The notes: generated from the letters alone by a model not told the origin. A stretch of 49,212 nt of DNA from Prevotella sp. (GCA_017619445.1 JAFZSI010000066.1:1-49212), one strand, 5' to 3'; positions 27,001 through 35,880 are shown, counted from the stretch's first letter. A program made the numbers and translations.

Positions 27001-27409
27001 GGCCAGTAACCTAGTTTTTCTCATCCCCAATGCCACGCTCTTCCATTTCGGCATACTCGAGAGCAACGTACACATGGCTTGGATGAGGGCTGTCTGCGGA
27101 AGACTGGAAATGCGTTATCGCTATAGCAAAGACGTGGTTTACAACAACTTCCCCTGGCCCAATCCTACTGATGTACAGAAGGCGAAGATTGAACAGACGG
27201 CGCAGGCAATCCTTGATGCCCGTGCCCTTTACCCCGACTCATCGTTGGCCGACCTGTACGACGAGCTGACCATGCCTGTTGAACTGCGCAAGGCTCATCA
27301 GGACAACGACCGCGCCGTGATGCAGGCCTATGGCTTCAACGTGAAGAGCATGACTGAAAGCCAGTGCGTGGCGGCGTTGTTCGAATTGTATAATACTTAT
27401 ACCCGATAG
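24029..27409 (+). CDS. MmeI-like type IIG/IIL restriction-modification protein carrying an in-frame DUF559 insertion
   Basis: 1126 residues from ATG 24029 (MRSEKQMATAAAEFAERWKG); earlier in-frame ATGs lie before or on the promoter. N-terminal nuclease signature: D65 in NFIDG and E76-Q77-K78 in VLIEQKSLG. A helical spacer is followed by the methyltransferase, with DPACGSGNF at 380-388 and NPPF at 551-554 (adenine methylation). The target-recognition part begins around INAYLMDAPDVFI. Such proteins cut and methylate with one chain and one recognition domain. Bases 26016-26489 are an inserted 158-codon DUF559 element between HVHCVIVGFSATTP and PVIYDGERI; without it the protein would be 968 residues with an uninterrupted frame. 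Whether the enzyme still works is unknown. Flanking genes are unrelated housekeeping genes. Confidence 0.82.
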   Translation: MRSEKQMATAAAEFAERWKGRGYERGESQPFWIDLLTNVFGIETPSDGFISFEDHRMVDASNFIDGRIPSTRVLIEQKSLGKDLRKGILQSDGSLLNPFQQARRYVVSLPVSEHPRWIVTCNFSEFLVYDMEQPNGEPEQIMLENLGKEYYRLQFLVDAKSEHLSKEMQVSMQAGEIVGKIYDALLRQYDDNSPEALRWLNILCVRIVFCLYAEDAGVFTHDQFHDFLVTYEAKDLRRALRDLFEVLNTPLDKRSKYLQDDLKAFPYTNGGLFDEEIEIPQFTDELRTALLQNASLDFDWSEISPTIFGAVFESTLNPETRRSGGMHYTSIENIHKVIDPLFLNDLRRELNGILEEKIEKQRQKKLDAYQDRLASLTFLDPACGSGNFLTETYLSLRRLENEVIRERHHGQSFIGFEEVNPIKVSIQQFYGIEINDFAVTVATTALWISEAQMLAETEKIIRRDIDFLPLKSYTNIREGNALRMDWNFIPYKDDLPSPLPVNCLPSSRTVPGYIPVEVGRKEIRPNVYEILYEEKPKEKGLTIFYNYIMGNPPFVGARQMNSEQKADVISIFGEKWKNVGNLDYVCCWYMKAFQSTRIGHPQIAFVSTNSICQGEQVANLWQPLMENGLRINFAHRTFRWDSEASMKAHVHCVIVGFSATTPKAEHTYSPSKIRGGQGALTETEHVMNTEDMKSLRRMLRKNGTPAEGGLWNILKGKKVGGLQFRRQFSIGPHIVDFYCPALKLAVELDGDYHYYGSMPEHDQARDDELLHKYGIRTLRFENKMVFQQPEAIVNSILQMKEEVNAPHPPLILEGELNSSASPVIYDGERIIPASHINAYLMDAPDVFISSRPSPICDVPWIGIGNKPIDGGNYLFTKEQMEDFIKLEPLSAQYFKPWYGSEEFIHQRPRYCLWLGDCSPAELRKMPHCLKRIEAVREIRLASTSAGTRKLADRPTRFHVENMPDTNYIIVPSVSSEKRRYVPMGFMYPDVLASNLVFLIPNATLFHFGILESNVHMAWMRAVCGRLEMRYRYSKDVVYNNFPWPNPTDVQKAKIEQTAQAILDARALYPDSSLADLYDELTMPVELRKAHQDNDRAVMQAYGFNVKSMTESQCVAALFELYNTYTR
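26031..26070 (+). repeat. Left inverted repeat of the DUF559 element
   Basis: 40 bp starting ACTCCCCC and ending GCGTTGAC. It holds a perfect palindrome (26033-26054): CCCCCTCTAA and TTAGAGGGGG around 2 nt. In the host frame it encodes SPSKIRGGQGALT. Confidence 0.9.
26435..26474 (-). repeat. Right inverted repeat of the DUF559 element
   Basis: Inverted copy of the left end, identical at 37 of 40 positions; the three differences are adjacent, between the palindrome and the G-run. It contains the same 22-bp palindrome and encodes NAPHPPLILEGEL in the host frame. Confidence 0.9.
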
Positions 27410-27461
27410 TTTTCGCGGTGGGCGCTATTTGAGTGCTCAAAAGAAAAAAAACGCGCATTTT

Positions 27462-27493
27462 TTTGGCAGAATAAGAAAAAAGGCGTAACTTTG
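27462..27493 (+). promoter_or_regulatory. rho promoter
   Basis: TTTG (27462-27465), 20 nt and TAacTTTG (27486-27493) followed by CAGC. Initiation near 27500 leaves a leader of about 120 nt before the ATG at 27620. Confidence 0.65.
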
Positions 27494-27619
27494 CAGCGTT
27501 TTAAGGAAAACATTCAATCCGTTTCCATTCTCATACCGATATTAACACACGAAAGAGAATGGCAAACATCCTCAGAAAAACAATTAATCATCATCAACAA
27601 ACATCTACATATATATAAT

Positions 27620-29722
27620 ATGTATAGTAAGGACGAATTATTATCGAAGAGTATCTCCGAATTGGGAGATATTGCAAAAGAATTGGGTACAAACATTGAT
27701 TCAAGTGCTTCGCAAGAAGAAGCTGTTTATACAATTCTCGACAAGCAGGCCGAAGTGGAGGGCAACAAGAATCCGCTCGGTGGCAAGCGTCGCAGGCAGC
27801 GCATTGTGAAAAAAGATACCGACCGCGTTTATTCTGTTAACGGCAAGGAGGGCGAGAACTTCGACTTAAAGAAGAACGGTAAGAATGCCCCTCAGGAACC
27901 ACAGTCCATCTTCAAAGACGAACTGCCGAAGAAGAAAAAAGAGGAGCCCGCTCCGAGAATTGAGGAGAAAGTGGTCAGCAAAGAAGAGACCAAGTCGGTT
28001 GCTCCCATTGAGGAGCATCAGGAAGAGGCTGTTAATGAGGCTCCTGTTGTTCAGGTTGACGCAGCCGAGATTCTTGCAAAATTCCCCAAGCATCGTGGAC
28101 GTAAATCGAAGGCAGAATTGGCTGCTATAGCTGCCGCAGAAGCTGCTGCAAAGGCTTCGGCCGAGGCTGCTCTCAACGCGGAACCCGAGAACGTGAAAAC
28201 GCAGGAAACAGAGGTTGCAGAGTCTTCTTCGATTCAGGAGATGAACGACAACAACGGCGACATTGTGCCCGAGGCTCAGTTTGCTACTGGCAACGTTCAG
28301 AGCAGCGAGGCAGAGAAACCCAGCGACGACCTGCTGGCTCAGCTTCAGGCCAAAGTGAATGCACACAATGAGAACGCTGAAGAAAAGCGCGAGGCTATTG
28401 CTGAGGGTGTGTGGCCAGGCGATCCGGGCGACGGAACCGACTTCATCACGTTGGTTGACTTGCCGATTGAGGACCGCTCTGCCCTACCCAACTACGACAT
28501 GTTCGACAATCCAACAACACCTGTCAACGTGGCTCCGCAGGTGGTGGCCTACCGTCAGCCTGCCGCTCCGCAGCAGGAAGCCGCACAGCAGCAATATGAT
28601 TTCTCTGACATCATTACCGCAAACGGCGTGCTTGAAATCATGCCCGACGGCTACGGTTTCCTCCGTTCGAGCGACTACAACTATTTGTCTTCGCCCGACG
28701 ATGTGTATGTGGCCAACAACCAGGTGAAGCGCTACGGTCTGAAGACCGGCGACGTGGTGGAATGCCATGTGCGCCCGCCTCACGACGGCGAGAAGTATTT
28801 CCCGCTGACGAGCATCGACAAAATCAACGGCCGCCAGCCGGCAGAGGTGCGCGACAGGATTCCCTTCGAGCATCTGACGCCGCTGTTCCCCGACGAGAAA
28901 TTCACGCTCTGCGGCGACCGTGCGACTACCAATCTCAGCACGCGCATCGTTGACCTCTTCTCCCCCATCGGCAAGGGTCAGCGTGCTCTCATCGTGGCTC
29001 AGCCAAAGACGGGTAAGACCATCCTGATGAAGGATATTGCCAACGCCATTGCCGCCAACCATCCCGAGGCCTACCTCATGATGCTGCTCATCGACGAGCG
29101 TCCCGAGGAGGTGACCGACATGGCCCGCACGGTGAACGCAGAGGTAATTGCCTCTACGTTCGACGAGCCTGCCGAGCGTCACGTGAAGATTGCCGGCATC
29201 GTGTTGGAGAAAGCCAAGCGCATGGTGGAATGTGGCCATGATGTGGTGATTTTCCTCGATTCTATTACCCGACTGGCCCGTGCCTACAACACGGTGGCTC
29301 CGGCCAGCGGCAAGGTGCTCACGGGTGGTGTTGACGCCAACGCCCTGCAGAAGCCCAAGCGCTTCTTCGGTGCTGCACGCAACATCGAGGGTGGCGGCTC
29401 GCTCACCATCGTGGCTACGGCCCTTATCGACACGGGCAGCAAGATGGACGAGGTGATTTTCGAGGAGTTCAAGGGCACCGGCAATATGGAGTTGCAACTC
29501 GACCGCTCGCTGTCGAACAAGCGCATCTTCCCGGCTGTCAACCTGGTGGCTTCGAGCACACGCCGCGACGACCTGCTGCAAGACAAGACCACTCTCGACC
29601 GCATGTGGATTCTGCGCAAGCACATCTCAGACATGAATGCCATAGAGGCAATGGATGTGGTGCACGACCGCATGGACAGAACGGTTAGCAACGAGGAATT
29701 CCTGCTGAGCATGAACTCTTAA
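27620..29722 (+). CDS. rho: Transcription termination factor Rho with long disordered insert
   Basis: 700 residues from ATG 27620 ([23 protein letters not shown]); the reading frame opens at 27491 inside the promoter, so earlier starts are excluded. Rho is the hexameric RNA-dependent ATPase that ends transcription. After the N-terminal helical domain comes an insert of about 250 residues rich in E, K, A, P and Q, with no hydrophobic core, between the helical domain and the RNA-binding fold ([21 protein letters not shown]). The ATPase core has [20 protein letters not shown] (Walker A), [16 protein letters not shown] and [16 protein letters not shown], then the R-loop region near [15 protein letters not shown]. 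coli Rho is about 419 residues; the extra length is the insert, a feature known from Bacteroidota Rho proteins. Confidence 0.95.
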   Translation: MYSKDELLSKSISELGDIAKELGTNIDSSASQEEAVYTILDKQAEVEGNKNPLGGKRRRQRIVKKDTDRVYSVNGKEGENFDLKKNGKNAPQEPQSIFKDELPKKKKEEPAPRIEEKVVSKEETKSVAPIEEHQEEAVNEAPVVQVDAAEILAKFPKHRGRKSKAELAAIAAAEAAAKASAEAALNAEPENVKTQETEVAESSSIQEMNDNNGDIVPEAQFATGNVQSSEAEKPSDDLLAQLQAKVNAHNENAEEKREAIAEGVWPGDPGDGTDFITLVDLPIEDRSALPNYDMFDNPTTPVNVAPQVVAYRQPAAPQQEAAQQQYDFSDIITANGVLEIMPDGYGFLRSSDYNYLSSPDDVYVANNQVKRYGLKTGDVVECHVRPPHDGEKYFPLTSIDKINGRQPAEVRDRIPFEHLTPLFPDEKFTLCGDRATTNLSTRIVDLFSPIGKGQRALIVAQPKTGKTILMKDIANAIAANHPEAYLMMLLIDERPEEVTDMARTVNAEVIASTFDEPAERHVKIAGIVLEKAKRMVECGHDVVIFLDSITRLARAYNTVAPASGKVLTGGVDANALQKPKRFFGAARNIEGGGSLTIVATALIDTGSKMDEVIFEEFKGTGNMELQLDRSLSNKRIFPAVNLVASSTRRDDLLQDKTTLDRMWILRKHISDMNAIEAMDVVHDRMDRTVSNEEFLLSMNS

Positions 29723-29729
29723 CCTGAAT

Positions 29730-29930
29730 TATTCTTGGAGTTATCTGGAGTTACTGAAGTTATCGCGGTTTTCAACCGCTCAGGGAGTTAACTGACAATA
29801 CTCTGGCTATTAACGCTCGGCCAATTTCAAGCAAGCTTGGTTGGCTCTCGCTTAATCGCGGATTTGTCCGCTAACTTCCGTTAACTCCCGATGAATTCGC
29901 AGACGTGTTGTTGATGAATATGGGTGACAT
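29730..29930. repeat. GTTAACTCC-rich interspersed repeat, copy 1
   Basis: The gap after rho is filled with GGAGTTA/TTAACTCC strings and a block at 29814-29878 whose reverse complement matches 46580-46644 at 59 of 65 positions. The block contains CAAGCTTGCTTG and CGGACAAATCCGCG. A small hairpin (GCGGTTttcAACCGC, 29766-29780) lies upstream. No coding frame is credible. Confidence 0.75.
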
Positions 29931-29993
29931 TCATATAACTCCAGATAACTCCCGTGAATAATATAAGTTAAGGAAACAGGCAAAACAAAAAAT

Positions 29994-30027
29994 GCGGATG
30001 CGTCTATTCTGACACATCCGCTTTTTT
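29994..30027. terminator. Bidirectional terminator between rho and the lspA operon
   Basis: GCGGATGcGTC (29994-30004) pairs with GACaCATCCGC (30011-30021), with A-rich sequence before and TTTTTT after. Both convergent operons end here. Confidence 0.8.
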
Positions 30028-30068
30028 GTGCTGTATGGAGGAATAAAAACGGTAGATGTAACCGTTAA

Positions 30069-30263
30069 CTACTCTGTCAGGAGTTTCCCCTCGTGGAAAG
30101 CCTGTCCATTAATGATTTCGATGGTGCCGCCAAGCCATTCTGTGCGGGGCAATTCTTGTGTGAAGTGATAATAACGTTCGGCCTTATCACCTTCAATCTC
30201 TACGGCTCCCAGATGGATTTGGGTGCTGCCTTCAATTACGTCGTGTGCTGCTACTCTTCTCAT
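30069..30263 (-). CDS. Small conserved-looking protein of unknown function
   Basis: 64 residues, MRRVAAHDVIEGSTQIHLGA to the C-terminal GKLLTE. It is soluble, with alternating strands and a turn-rich WLGGTIEIINGQAF segment; no signal peptide or cysteine. It is the last gene of the run ileS-dksA-lspA-DUF4296, 63 nt after the DUF4296 stop, and ends just before a terminator, so it is probably co-transcribed. The opening MRRVAAH resembles the start of small proteins I associate with this operon in Bacteroidales, but I cannot name a family. Position and composition make a real gene more likely than chance. Confidence 0.65.
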   Translation of the reverse strand: MRRVAAHDVIEGSTQIHLGAVEIEGDKAERYYHFTQELPRTEWLGGTIEIINGQAFHEGKLLTE

Positions 30264-30326
30264 AGATTCTGATTATTAATTTATTGGGTTTGTTTATTCT
30301 ATTAGGCGTAAGTGCATACGTGGCAC

Positions 30327-31292
30327 TTAGTTGTTCATTTGGATTTTTTGTATAGCCTGCTGCTGTTGAAGTGTTTGTTGCTTGTTGGAACTGTCGCCAA
30401 GATTCTCTGCACTTCTTTTATTCAACAGTTGTTTCACGCTGTCCGACGAAGACATGCCTGCTGCTTGTGGGTTGCCTGGCATGTTGCCTTGTGCGTTTGG
30501 TGCTCCGGGCAATTGTCGGGGCTTCTGTTCGTGCATTCTCACGAGCGAGATGTTGTGCACAAACATCAGCTTGAGCGTGGTTGTCGATGCGGAACCGCTG
30601 GAGCTGCCTTCAGAAACATAGAAGAAACCGTTGATTTTCTTGAATCCGCGATGACCTAAATCGTTGAGGGCAATGCTGTAGTGGTTGTCTGAAGAAAGGT
30701 GCACCACGCGACTTGTAATGCTGTCGTTGCCGTAAGTGGCACAAATCATCATGATGCCGTCTTTGATACCTTCCTGCCACAGGAATTTGGTGTCGAAATT
30801 CATAATCACCTTGTCGCCCGCATGGAACGAGGTATCGGCCTTCACATCATAAGAGAACTGGTTCTCGGGTGCTTGCGGCAGGAGCAGCAAGGCATCAGAA
30901 GCCCGCCAGATGTTGGCCGTGTCGCTGGCGTTCTCAATACTCACAAGGCCAGCAGACGAGCCCATTGCGAGAGCCTGTTTGTTGATACGTTCAGCAAGGT
31001 TCTTATAGATTTCGTGCAGATAGGAAGTGTTCTCCATGTAGTAAACCATAGAGCTGTCGAACTCTTCTTGTGTAATTCCGTATTTCTTGAGCACGGCATT
31101 GGAATAGAGGCATTTCTTGTAGTTGGAGTTCTCGTAGTCGGTCATAGCTGCGCCTTGTGCCATGTGATAGTCGTATAGAATCGACTCCATGACATTCGGC
31201 TGTATAATGCCACGTGGAACACCTGGCTTGCAGGCAACCACCAGCATCATAGCCATCACCACTTGAATCCATCGGAAATGCTTCGTGCGCAT
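30327..31292 (-). CDS. DUF4296 family lipoprotein
   Basis: 321 residues from the ATG at 31292 (MRTKHFRWIQVVMAMMLVVAC), 4 nt after the lspA stop; the longer upstream frame lies inside lspA. The N-terminus is a lipoprotein signal with a lipobox ending in VVAC, so the mature protein should be lipidated and then processed by signal peptidase II, encoded immediately upstream. The segment MESILYDYHMAQGAAM through YYMENTSYLHEIYKNLAERI fits the short helical DUF4296 domain of Bacteroidota. The remaining C-terminal part is less conserved-looking and ends in a glutamine-rich tail (SSNKQQTLQQQQAIQKIQMN). Function is unknown. Confidence 0.8.
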   Translation of the reverse strand: MRTKHFRWIQVVMAMMLVVACKPGVPRGIIQPNVMESILYDYHMAQGAAMTDYENSNYKKCLYSNAVLKKYGITQEEFDSSMVYYMENTSYLHEIYKNLAERINKQALAMGSSAGLVSIENASDTANIWRASDALLLLPQAPENQFSYDVKADTSFHAGDKVIMNFDTKFLWQEGIKDGIMMICATYGNDSITSRVVHLSSDNHYSIALNDLGHRGFKKINGFFYVSEGSSSGSASTTTLKLMFVHNISLVRMHEQKPRQLPGAPNAQGNMPGNPQAAGMSSSDSVKQLLNKRSAENLGDSSNKQQTLQQQQAIQKIQMNN

Positions 31293-31296
31293 GAGC

Positions 31297-32025
31297 TTAT
31301 TGTTCGGATTGATTAGGTTGTTCGGGGTTGAGGGTTTGCGAAACGTTGTCCGCATTCTTGTTCTCCTCCTTCTGCACATCATCATTCTCAGCCTTCTGCT
31401 TGGCCTTGCCGGAAAGCGAGATGGCGGACAGTTCCTTGTGGTAGAAAAGCAACAAAAGGAAGAAGCTCACCGTGATTGACGAGTCTGCAAAGTTGAAGAT
31501 GGGACTGAAGAACGTGTATTCAGAGCCGCCACAGAAAGGCATCCAGTCGGGCCATGTAAAGGTGACCAAGGGGAAGTAGAACATGTCCACCACCTTGCCT
31601 TGCAGGAACGACGCGTAGCCTTGTCCGAAGGGCACGAAATAGGAAACATAATCGGGCGACGAGGCGTGGAAAATGAGTCCGTAGAACATGCAGTCGAACA
31701 CGTTGCCCAGCGCACCTGCAAGAAGCATGGAGAGGCATACGATGTAGCCCCATCGTGCCTTTGCCTTCACCTGTTGCCAGATGTAGTAGCCGATGAGCAC
31801 CGATGCAGCCACCCTGAAGATTGTGAGCAGGGGCTTGTAGATGAACGACATCCCGTAAGCCATTCCTTTGTTCTCGATGAACACCAGCTGAAACCAGTCT
31901 GTGATGTAGATGGTTTCGTGGAGTCGCATATTGGTCTTGACCTCGATTTTGATAATCTGGTCAATCAGAATGATGGCAATCACCAAGAGGCAGGCAAGCC
32001 TGCCCCTGCTAAGGATTTGTTTCAT
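31297..32025 (-). CDS. lspA: Lipoprotein signal peptidase II
   Basis: 242 residues. It cleaves prolipoprotein signal peptides in the inner membrane. Four hydrophobic segments are visible. The two catalytic aspartates are D111 in GALGNVFDCMF and D181 in FNFADSSIT, matching GNxxD and FNxAD. Compared with the roughly 165-residue E. coli enzyme it has a longer loop before the last helix and a charged, probably disordered tail of about 45 residues (KAKQKAENDDVQKEE..). It starts 3 nt after the dksA-like stop and is in one operon with ileS. Confidence 0.93.
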   Translation of the reverse strand: MKQILSRGRLACLLVIAIILIDQIIKIEVKTNMRLHETIYITDWFQLVFIENKGMAYGMSFIYKPLLTIFRVAASVLIGYYIWQQVKAKARWGYIVCLSMLLAGALGNVFDCMFYGLIFHASSPDYVSYFVPFGQGYASFLQGKVVDMFYFPLVTFTWPDWMPFCGGSEYTFFSPIFNFADSSITVSFFLLLLFYHKELSAISLSGKAKQKAENDDVQKEENKNADNVSQTLNPEQPNQSEQ

Positions 32026-32028
32026 GAA

Positions 32029-32409
32029 TTAGTGTTTCTTTGCCATTTTCGAGGCAACGCTGAGCGTGGCATGTGGGACGGCGCGCAGACGCTCCTTCGG
32101 AATCAGTTCGCCAGTCATGCGGTCGATGCCGTAGGTTTTGTTCTCGATGCGCACGAGTGCAGCCTCGAGGCCCTGGATGAACTTCTGCTGACGGCTGGCC
32201 AGCTGAATGAGTTCTTCCTTGCTCTGCGTGGCGCTGCCCTCCTCGAGCACTTTGTAGGTGGGCGATGTGTCGTCCACGTCGTTTCCGTCTTTGTTCATCA
32301 GCTGGCGCATCATAGCGTTGTAGTCGCGTTTGGCCAAAGCCAGTTTCTCGTTGATAATAGCGCGGAACTCTTCCAGTTCCTCGTCACTATAGCGTTTTTT
32401 TTCTGCCAT
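32029..32409 (-). CDS. DksA/TraR-like protein without zinc-finger cysteines
   Basis: 126 residues. The layout is that of DksA: a charged coiled-coil first half (SDEELEEFRAIINEKLALAK) and a C-terminal segment TYGIDRMTGELIPKERLRAVPHATLS that aligns to the DksA zinc-finger region. DksA binds the RNA polymerase secondary channel with ppGpp. Here no cysteine exists in the whole protein, so zinc cannot be held in the usual way. An arrangement next to ileS and lspA is typical of Bacteroidota. Regulation of polymerase is inferred from family membership only. Confidence 0.88.
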   Translation of the reverse strand: MAEKKRYSDEELEEFRAIINEKLALAKRDYNAMMRQLMNKDGNDVDDTSPTYKVLEEGSATQSKEELIQLASRQQKFIQGLEAALVRIENKTYGIDRMTGELIPKERLRAVPHATLSVASKMAKKH

Positions 32410-32445
32410 TTTCTGTTCAGGTGTTATTGGTTATTAGTTGTTAGT

Positions 32446-35400
32446 TCAGATTTTGTTTATAAGAATGTTCAGTTTGAAATCGTCGAATTCCGTTTCTGTG
32501 CCTTCGTTGTCGGCCAGGGTGATGCTGTCGGCCAGCACTTGGGTTTTGATGTAATCACCAAAGTCCTTCACCGATGCTTCCACCTGCTCGTTGGGCTGGA
32601 TGGTGACGTTGATGCGGTCGGTTATCTCGAGCCCGTTCTCCTTGCGCAGGTTCTGGATGCGGTTGATGAGCTCGCGGGCCATACCTTCCTTCAGCAGCTC
32701 GTCGGTAAGCTCCACCTCGAGCGCCACAGTCAGGTTGCCGTCGTTGGCCACCAGCCATCCGGGAATGTCCTCGCTGATGATTTCAACGTCGGCTGCTTCT
32801 ACCACAACCTCTTGTCCGTCAACGGTAAGGGCGATGGTGCCGTTCTGCTCGAGCTCTGCAATCTGCTCCTGGGTGAGCGCGCCCATCTGAGCGGCCACGC
32901 CCTTCATCAGCTTGCCGAACTTCTTGCCCATCGTGCGGAAGTTGCACTTCACCTTCTTCACCAGTATGCCCGCGCCTTCAACGAACTTCAGGTCTTTGAC
33001 GTTCACCTCGCTCATGATGAGATTCTTCACGGCCTCGATGTGCTCGCGCTGCTTGTCGTCAACGGCGGGAATCATGATTTGCTGCAGCGGCTGGCGCACC
33101 TTGATGTTCACCTTGCGGCGTAGGGCCAGCGTCATCGACGTAATCTTCTGTGCCATCTGCATACGGGCCTCCAGGTCTTTGTCAATCAGCTGCTCGTCGG
33201 CCTGCGGGTATGTGTCGAGATGCACGCTGTCCATCGGGCCGTTCAGGTCGTTGTAGAGCTGGTCGGCAAAGAACGGAGCGAGCGGGGCCATCAGCTTGCT
33301 GACAGTCATCAGACAGGTGTAGAGCGTCTGGTAGGCCGAGAGTTTGTCGGCGCTCATCTCCTTACCCCAGAAACGTTTGCGGTTCAAGCGCACGTACCAG
33401 TTGCTCAGGTCGTCGTTCACAAAGGCGTCGATGAGTCGGCCTGCGCGTGTGGGGTCGTAGCCGTCGAACTCCTTCGTCACGTTCTTGACAAGCGTGTTCA
33501 GGCACGAGAGAATCCAGCGGTCAATCTCAGGCTTCTCCTCATGACGGAGTGTCACACCGTAATCTGCTGCGGGGTCGAATCCGTCCACGTTGGCGTAGAG
33601 AGCGAAGAAGCTGTAGGTGTTGTAGAGCGTTCCGAAGAACTTGCGGCGCACCTCGTCGACGCCCATCGGGTCGAACTTCAGGTTGTCCCAAGGCTCGGAG
33701 TTGGTCATCATATAGAAGCGCACGGCATCGGCTCCATACTTCTCAATCATCTCAAACGGATTGACCACGTTGCCCACGTGCTTCGACATCTTGTTGCCCT
33801 TTGCGTCGAGCACAAGACCGGTAGAAATGACGTTCTTGAAGGCCACAGAGTCGAACACCATCGTGCCGATAGCGTGGAGCGTGAAGAACCAACCGCGCGT
33901 CTGGTCAACGCCCTCGTTGATGAACTCAGCGGGGAACGCCTTCCGCTCGTCGATGGCCTCGCGGTTCTCAAACGGATAGTGAACCTGGGCGTAGGGCATA
34001 GAGCCAGAGTCGAACCAAACGTCAATCAGGTCGGTCTCGCGCTTCATGGGCTTGCCTGCGGGGCTCACTAGCAAAATGTCGTCAACGTACGGGCGGTGCA
34101 GGTCGATGCGGTCGTAGTTCTCCTGACTCATGTCGCCCGGCACAAATCCTTTTTCTTTCAGCGGATTCACGGCCATAACGCCAGCCTTGACGGCTTTTTC
34201 AATCTCGTTGTACAGCTGCTCAACGCTGCCGATGCAGATTTCGTTGCCGTCCTCGTCGCGCCAGATGGGCAGCGGAGTACCCCAGAAACGCGAGCGCGAG
34301 AGGTTCCAGTCGTTCAGGTTCTCCAGCCAGTTGCCGAAGCGTCCCGTACCCGTCGATTCAGGTTGCCAGTTGATGGTTTTGTTGAGCTCAAACATACGTT
34401 CCTTCTTCGCAGTTGAGCGAATGAACCACGAGTCGAGCGGATAGTAGAGCACGGGCTTGTCGGTACGCCAGCAATGGGGATAGTTGTGCACGTGCTTCTC
34501 AATCTTGAACACTTTGTCCTGAGCCTTCAGGTCCATGCAGATGCTGATGTCGAGCGTCTCGTCCTTGTCGGAGAGATTCTCGTCGTAGGCATTCTTCACG
34601 TAGCGTCCGGCAAACTTGCCCCATTCGGCCACGTTGACATACTGCTTCACAAACTCCTCGTCGAGGTCTTCTATGTTGAAGTATTTGCCCTGCAGGTCAA
34701 CCACAGGACGCTCGTTGCCTTTCTTGTCAATCAGCACGATGGGAGGCACGCCGGCCTTCTTGGCCACAAAGGCGTCGTCGGCACCAAAGTTGGGAGCGAT
34801 GTGCACAATACCGGCACCATCGTCGGTAGTCACATAGTCGCCGGGAATCACGCGGAAGGCGCCGTCGGAGAGCGGCTTGATGGCAGGCATCAGCTGCTCG
34901 TACTGCATTCCCTCGAGGTCGGTACCCTTGTAGCGGGCCACGATGCGGTAGGGCAGCAGCTTGTCGCCCTTCTTGTACTCGGGCATCTCGCCGCCGTCGG
35001 TAATCTGTCCCTCGGGAGTGAAATAGGCTCCCACACGCGCCTCTGCCAGCACTACGGTAATTTTCTCGGCACTATAGGGATTGTAGGTCTCTATGGCCAC
35101 ATAGTCAATCTTCGGGCCTACGCAGAGCGCCGAGTTGGCCGCAAGTGTCCAGGGTGTGGTTGTCCAGGCCATAAAGTAGGCTGTGCCCCACTTCGACATC
35201 TCTGCCTTCGGGTTCTTCATCTTGAACAGCGCCGTACAGGTGGTGTCCTTCACGTCGCGGTAGCATCCCGGCTGGTTGAGTTCGTGACTCGAGAGGCCTG
35301 TGCCTGCTGCGGGCGAATAGGGCTGAATGGTGTAGCCCTTGTAGAGCATATCCTTGTCGTACAACTGGCGCAGCAGCCACCAGAGCGTCTCAATATACTT

Positions 35401-35880
35401 GTTGTCGTAGGTGATGTAGGGGTTGTCGAGGTCCACGAAATAACCCATCCGCTCTGTGAGGTCGCGCCATTCGGCTGTGAACTTCATCACATTCTCGCGG
35501 CACTTGTGGTTATACTCCTCACAACTGATGTATCGTGGCGACTCGTGGTTGTCGATATCAGCCTTCGTGATGCCCAGTTCCTTCTCCACGCCGAGCTCCA
35601 CAGGCAGGCCGTGGGTGTCCCATCCAGCCTTGCGATGAACCTGGAACCCCTTCATGGTCTTGTAGCGGTTGAACGTGTCCTTGATGCTGCGGGCCAGCAC
35701 GTGGTGAATGCCCGGGTGGCCGTTGGCTGAGGGAGGACCCTCATAAAACACGAACTGAGGGCAGCCCTCGCGCTCAGTAATGCTACGATGGAAAATATCG
35801 TCCTTCGCCCACTGGGCGAGAACCTCATTGTTGGTCTCCGTCAGGTTGAGACCCTTGTGTTCGGCAAATCTCTTAGCCAT
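32446..35880 (-). CDS. ileS: Isoleucyl-tRNA synthetase
   Basis: 1144 residues, the longer IleS type. The class I signature HIGH appears as HPGIHH at 55-60, and KMSKS as KMSKHVGNVV. EGPPSANGHPGIHHVL and WDTHGLPVELGVEKELG are typical of IleS. The editing domain lies between (VTTDDGAGIVHIAPNFGADD). The C-terminal anticodon-binding part includes DRINVTIQ. It is the first gene of the ileS-dksA-lspA-DUF4296 operon, with a consensus promoter 105 nt upstream. I see no T-box in the short leader. Confidence 0.96.
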   Translation of the reverse strand: MAKRFAEHKGLNLTETNNEVLAQWAKDDIFHRSITEREGCPQFVFYEGPPSANGHPGIHHVLARSIKDTFNRYKTMKGFQVHRKAGWDTHGLPVELGVEKELGITKADIDNHESPRYISCEEYNHKCRENVMKFTAEWRDLTERMGYFVDLDNPYITYDNKYIETLWWLLRQLYDKDMLYKGYTIQPYSPAAGTGLSSHELNQPGCYRDVKDTTCTALFKMKNPKAEMSKWGTAYFMAWTTTPWTLAANSALCVGPKIDYVAIETYNPYSAEKITVVLAEARVGAYFTPEGQITDGGEMPEYKKGDKLLPYRIVARYKGTDLEGMQYEQLMPAIKPLSDGAFRVIPGDYVTTDDGAGIVHIAPNFGADDAFVAKKAGVPPIVLIDKKGNERPVVDLQGKYFNIEDLDEEFVKQYVNVAEWGKFAGRYVKNAYDENLSDKDETLDISICMDLKAQDKVFKIEKHVHNYPHCWRTDKPVLYYPLDSWFIRSTAKKERMFELNKTINWQPESTGTGRFGNWLENLNDWNLSRSRFWGTPLPIWRDEDGNEICIGSVEQLYNEIEKAVKAGVMAVNPLKEKGFVPGDMSQENYDRIDLHRPYVDDILLVSPAGKPMKRETDLIDVWFDSGSMPYAQVHYPFENREAIDERKAFPAEFINEGVDQTRGWFFTLHAIGTMVFDSVAFKNVISTGLVLDAKGNKMSKHVGNVVNPFEMIEKYGADAVRFYMMTNSEPWDNLKFDPMGVDEVRRKFFGTLYNTYSFFALYANVDGFDPAADYGVTLRHEEKPEIDRWILSCLNTLVKNVTKEFDGYDPTRAGRLIDAFVNDDLSNWYVRLNRKRFWGKEMSADKLSAYQTLYTCLMTVSKLMAPLAPFFADQLYNDLNGPMDSVHLDTYPQADEQLIDKDLEARMQMAQKITSMTLALRRKVNIKVRQPLQQIMIPAVDDKQREHIEAVKNLIMSEVNVKDLKFVEGAGILVKKVKCNFRTMGKKFGKLMKGVAAQMGALTQEQIAELEQNGTIALTVDGQEVVVEAADVEIISEDIPGWLVANDGNLTVALEVELTDELLKEGMARELINRIQNLRKENGLEITDRINVTIQPNEQVEASVKDFGDYIKTQVLADSITLADNEGTETEFDDFKLNILINKI

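Noticed and set aside
31600-33123. 507-codon open frame on the plus strand
   Set aside because: Antisense to lspA, dksA and ileS; composition is that of a shadow frame.
34474-35730. 418-codon open frame on the plus strand
   Set aside because: Antisense to ileS with no recognisable motif.
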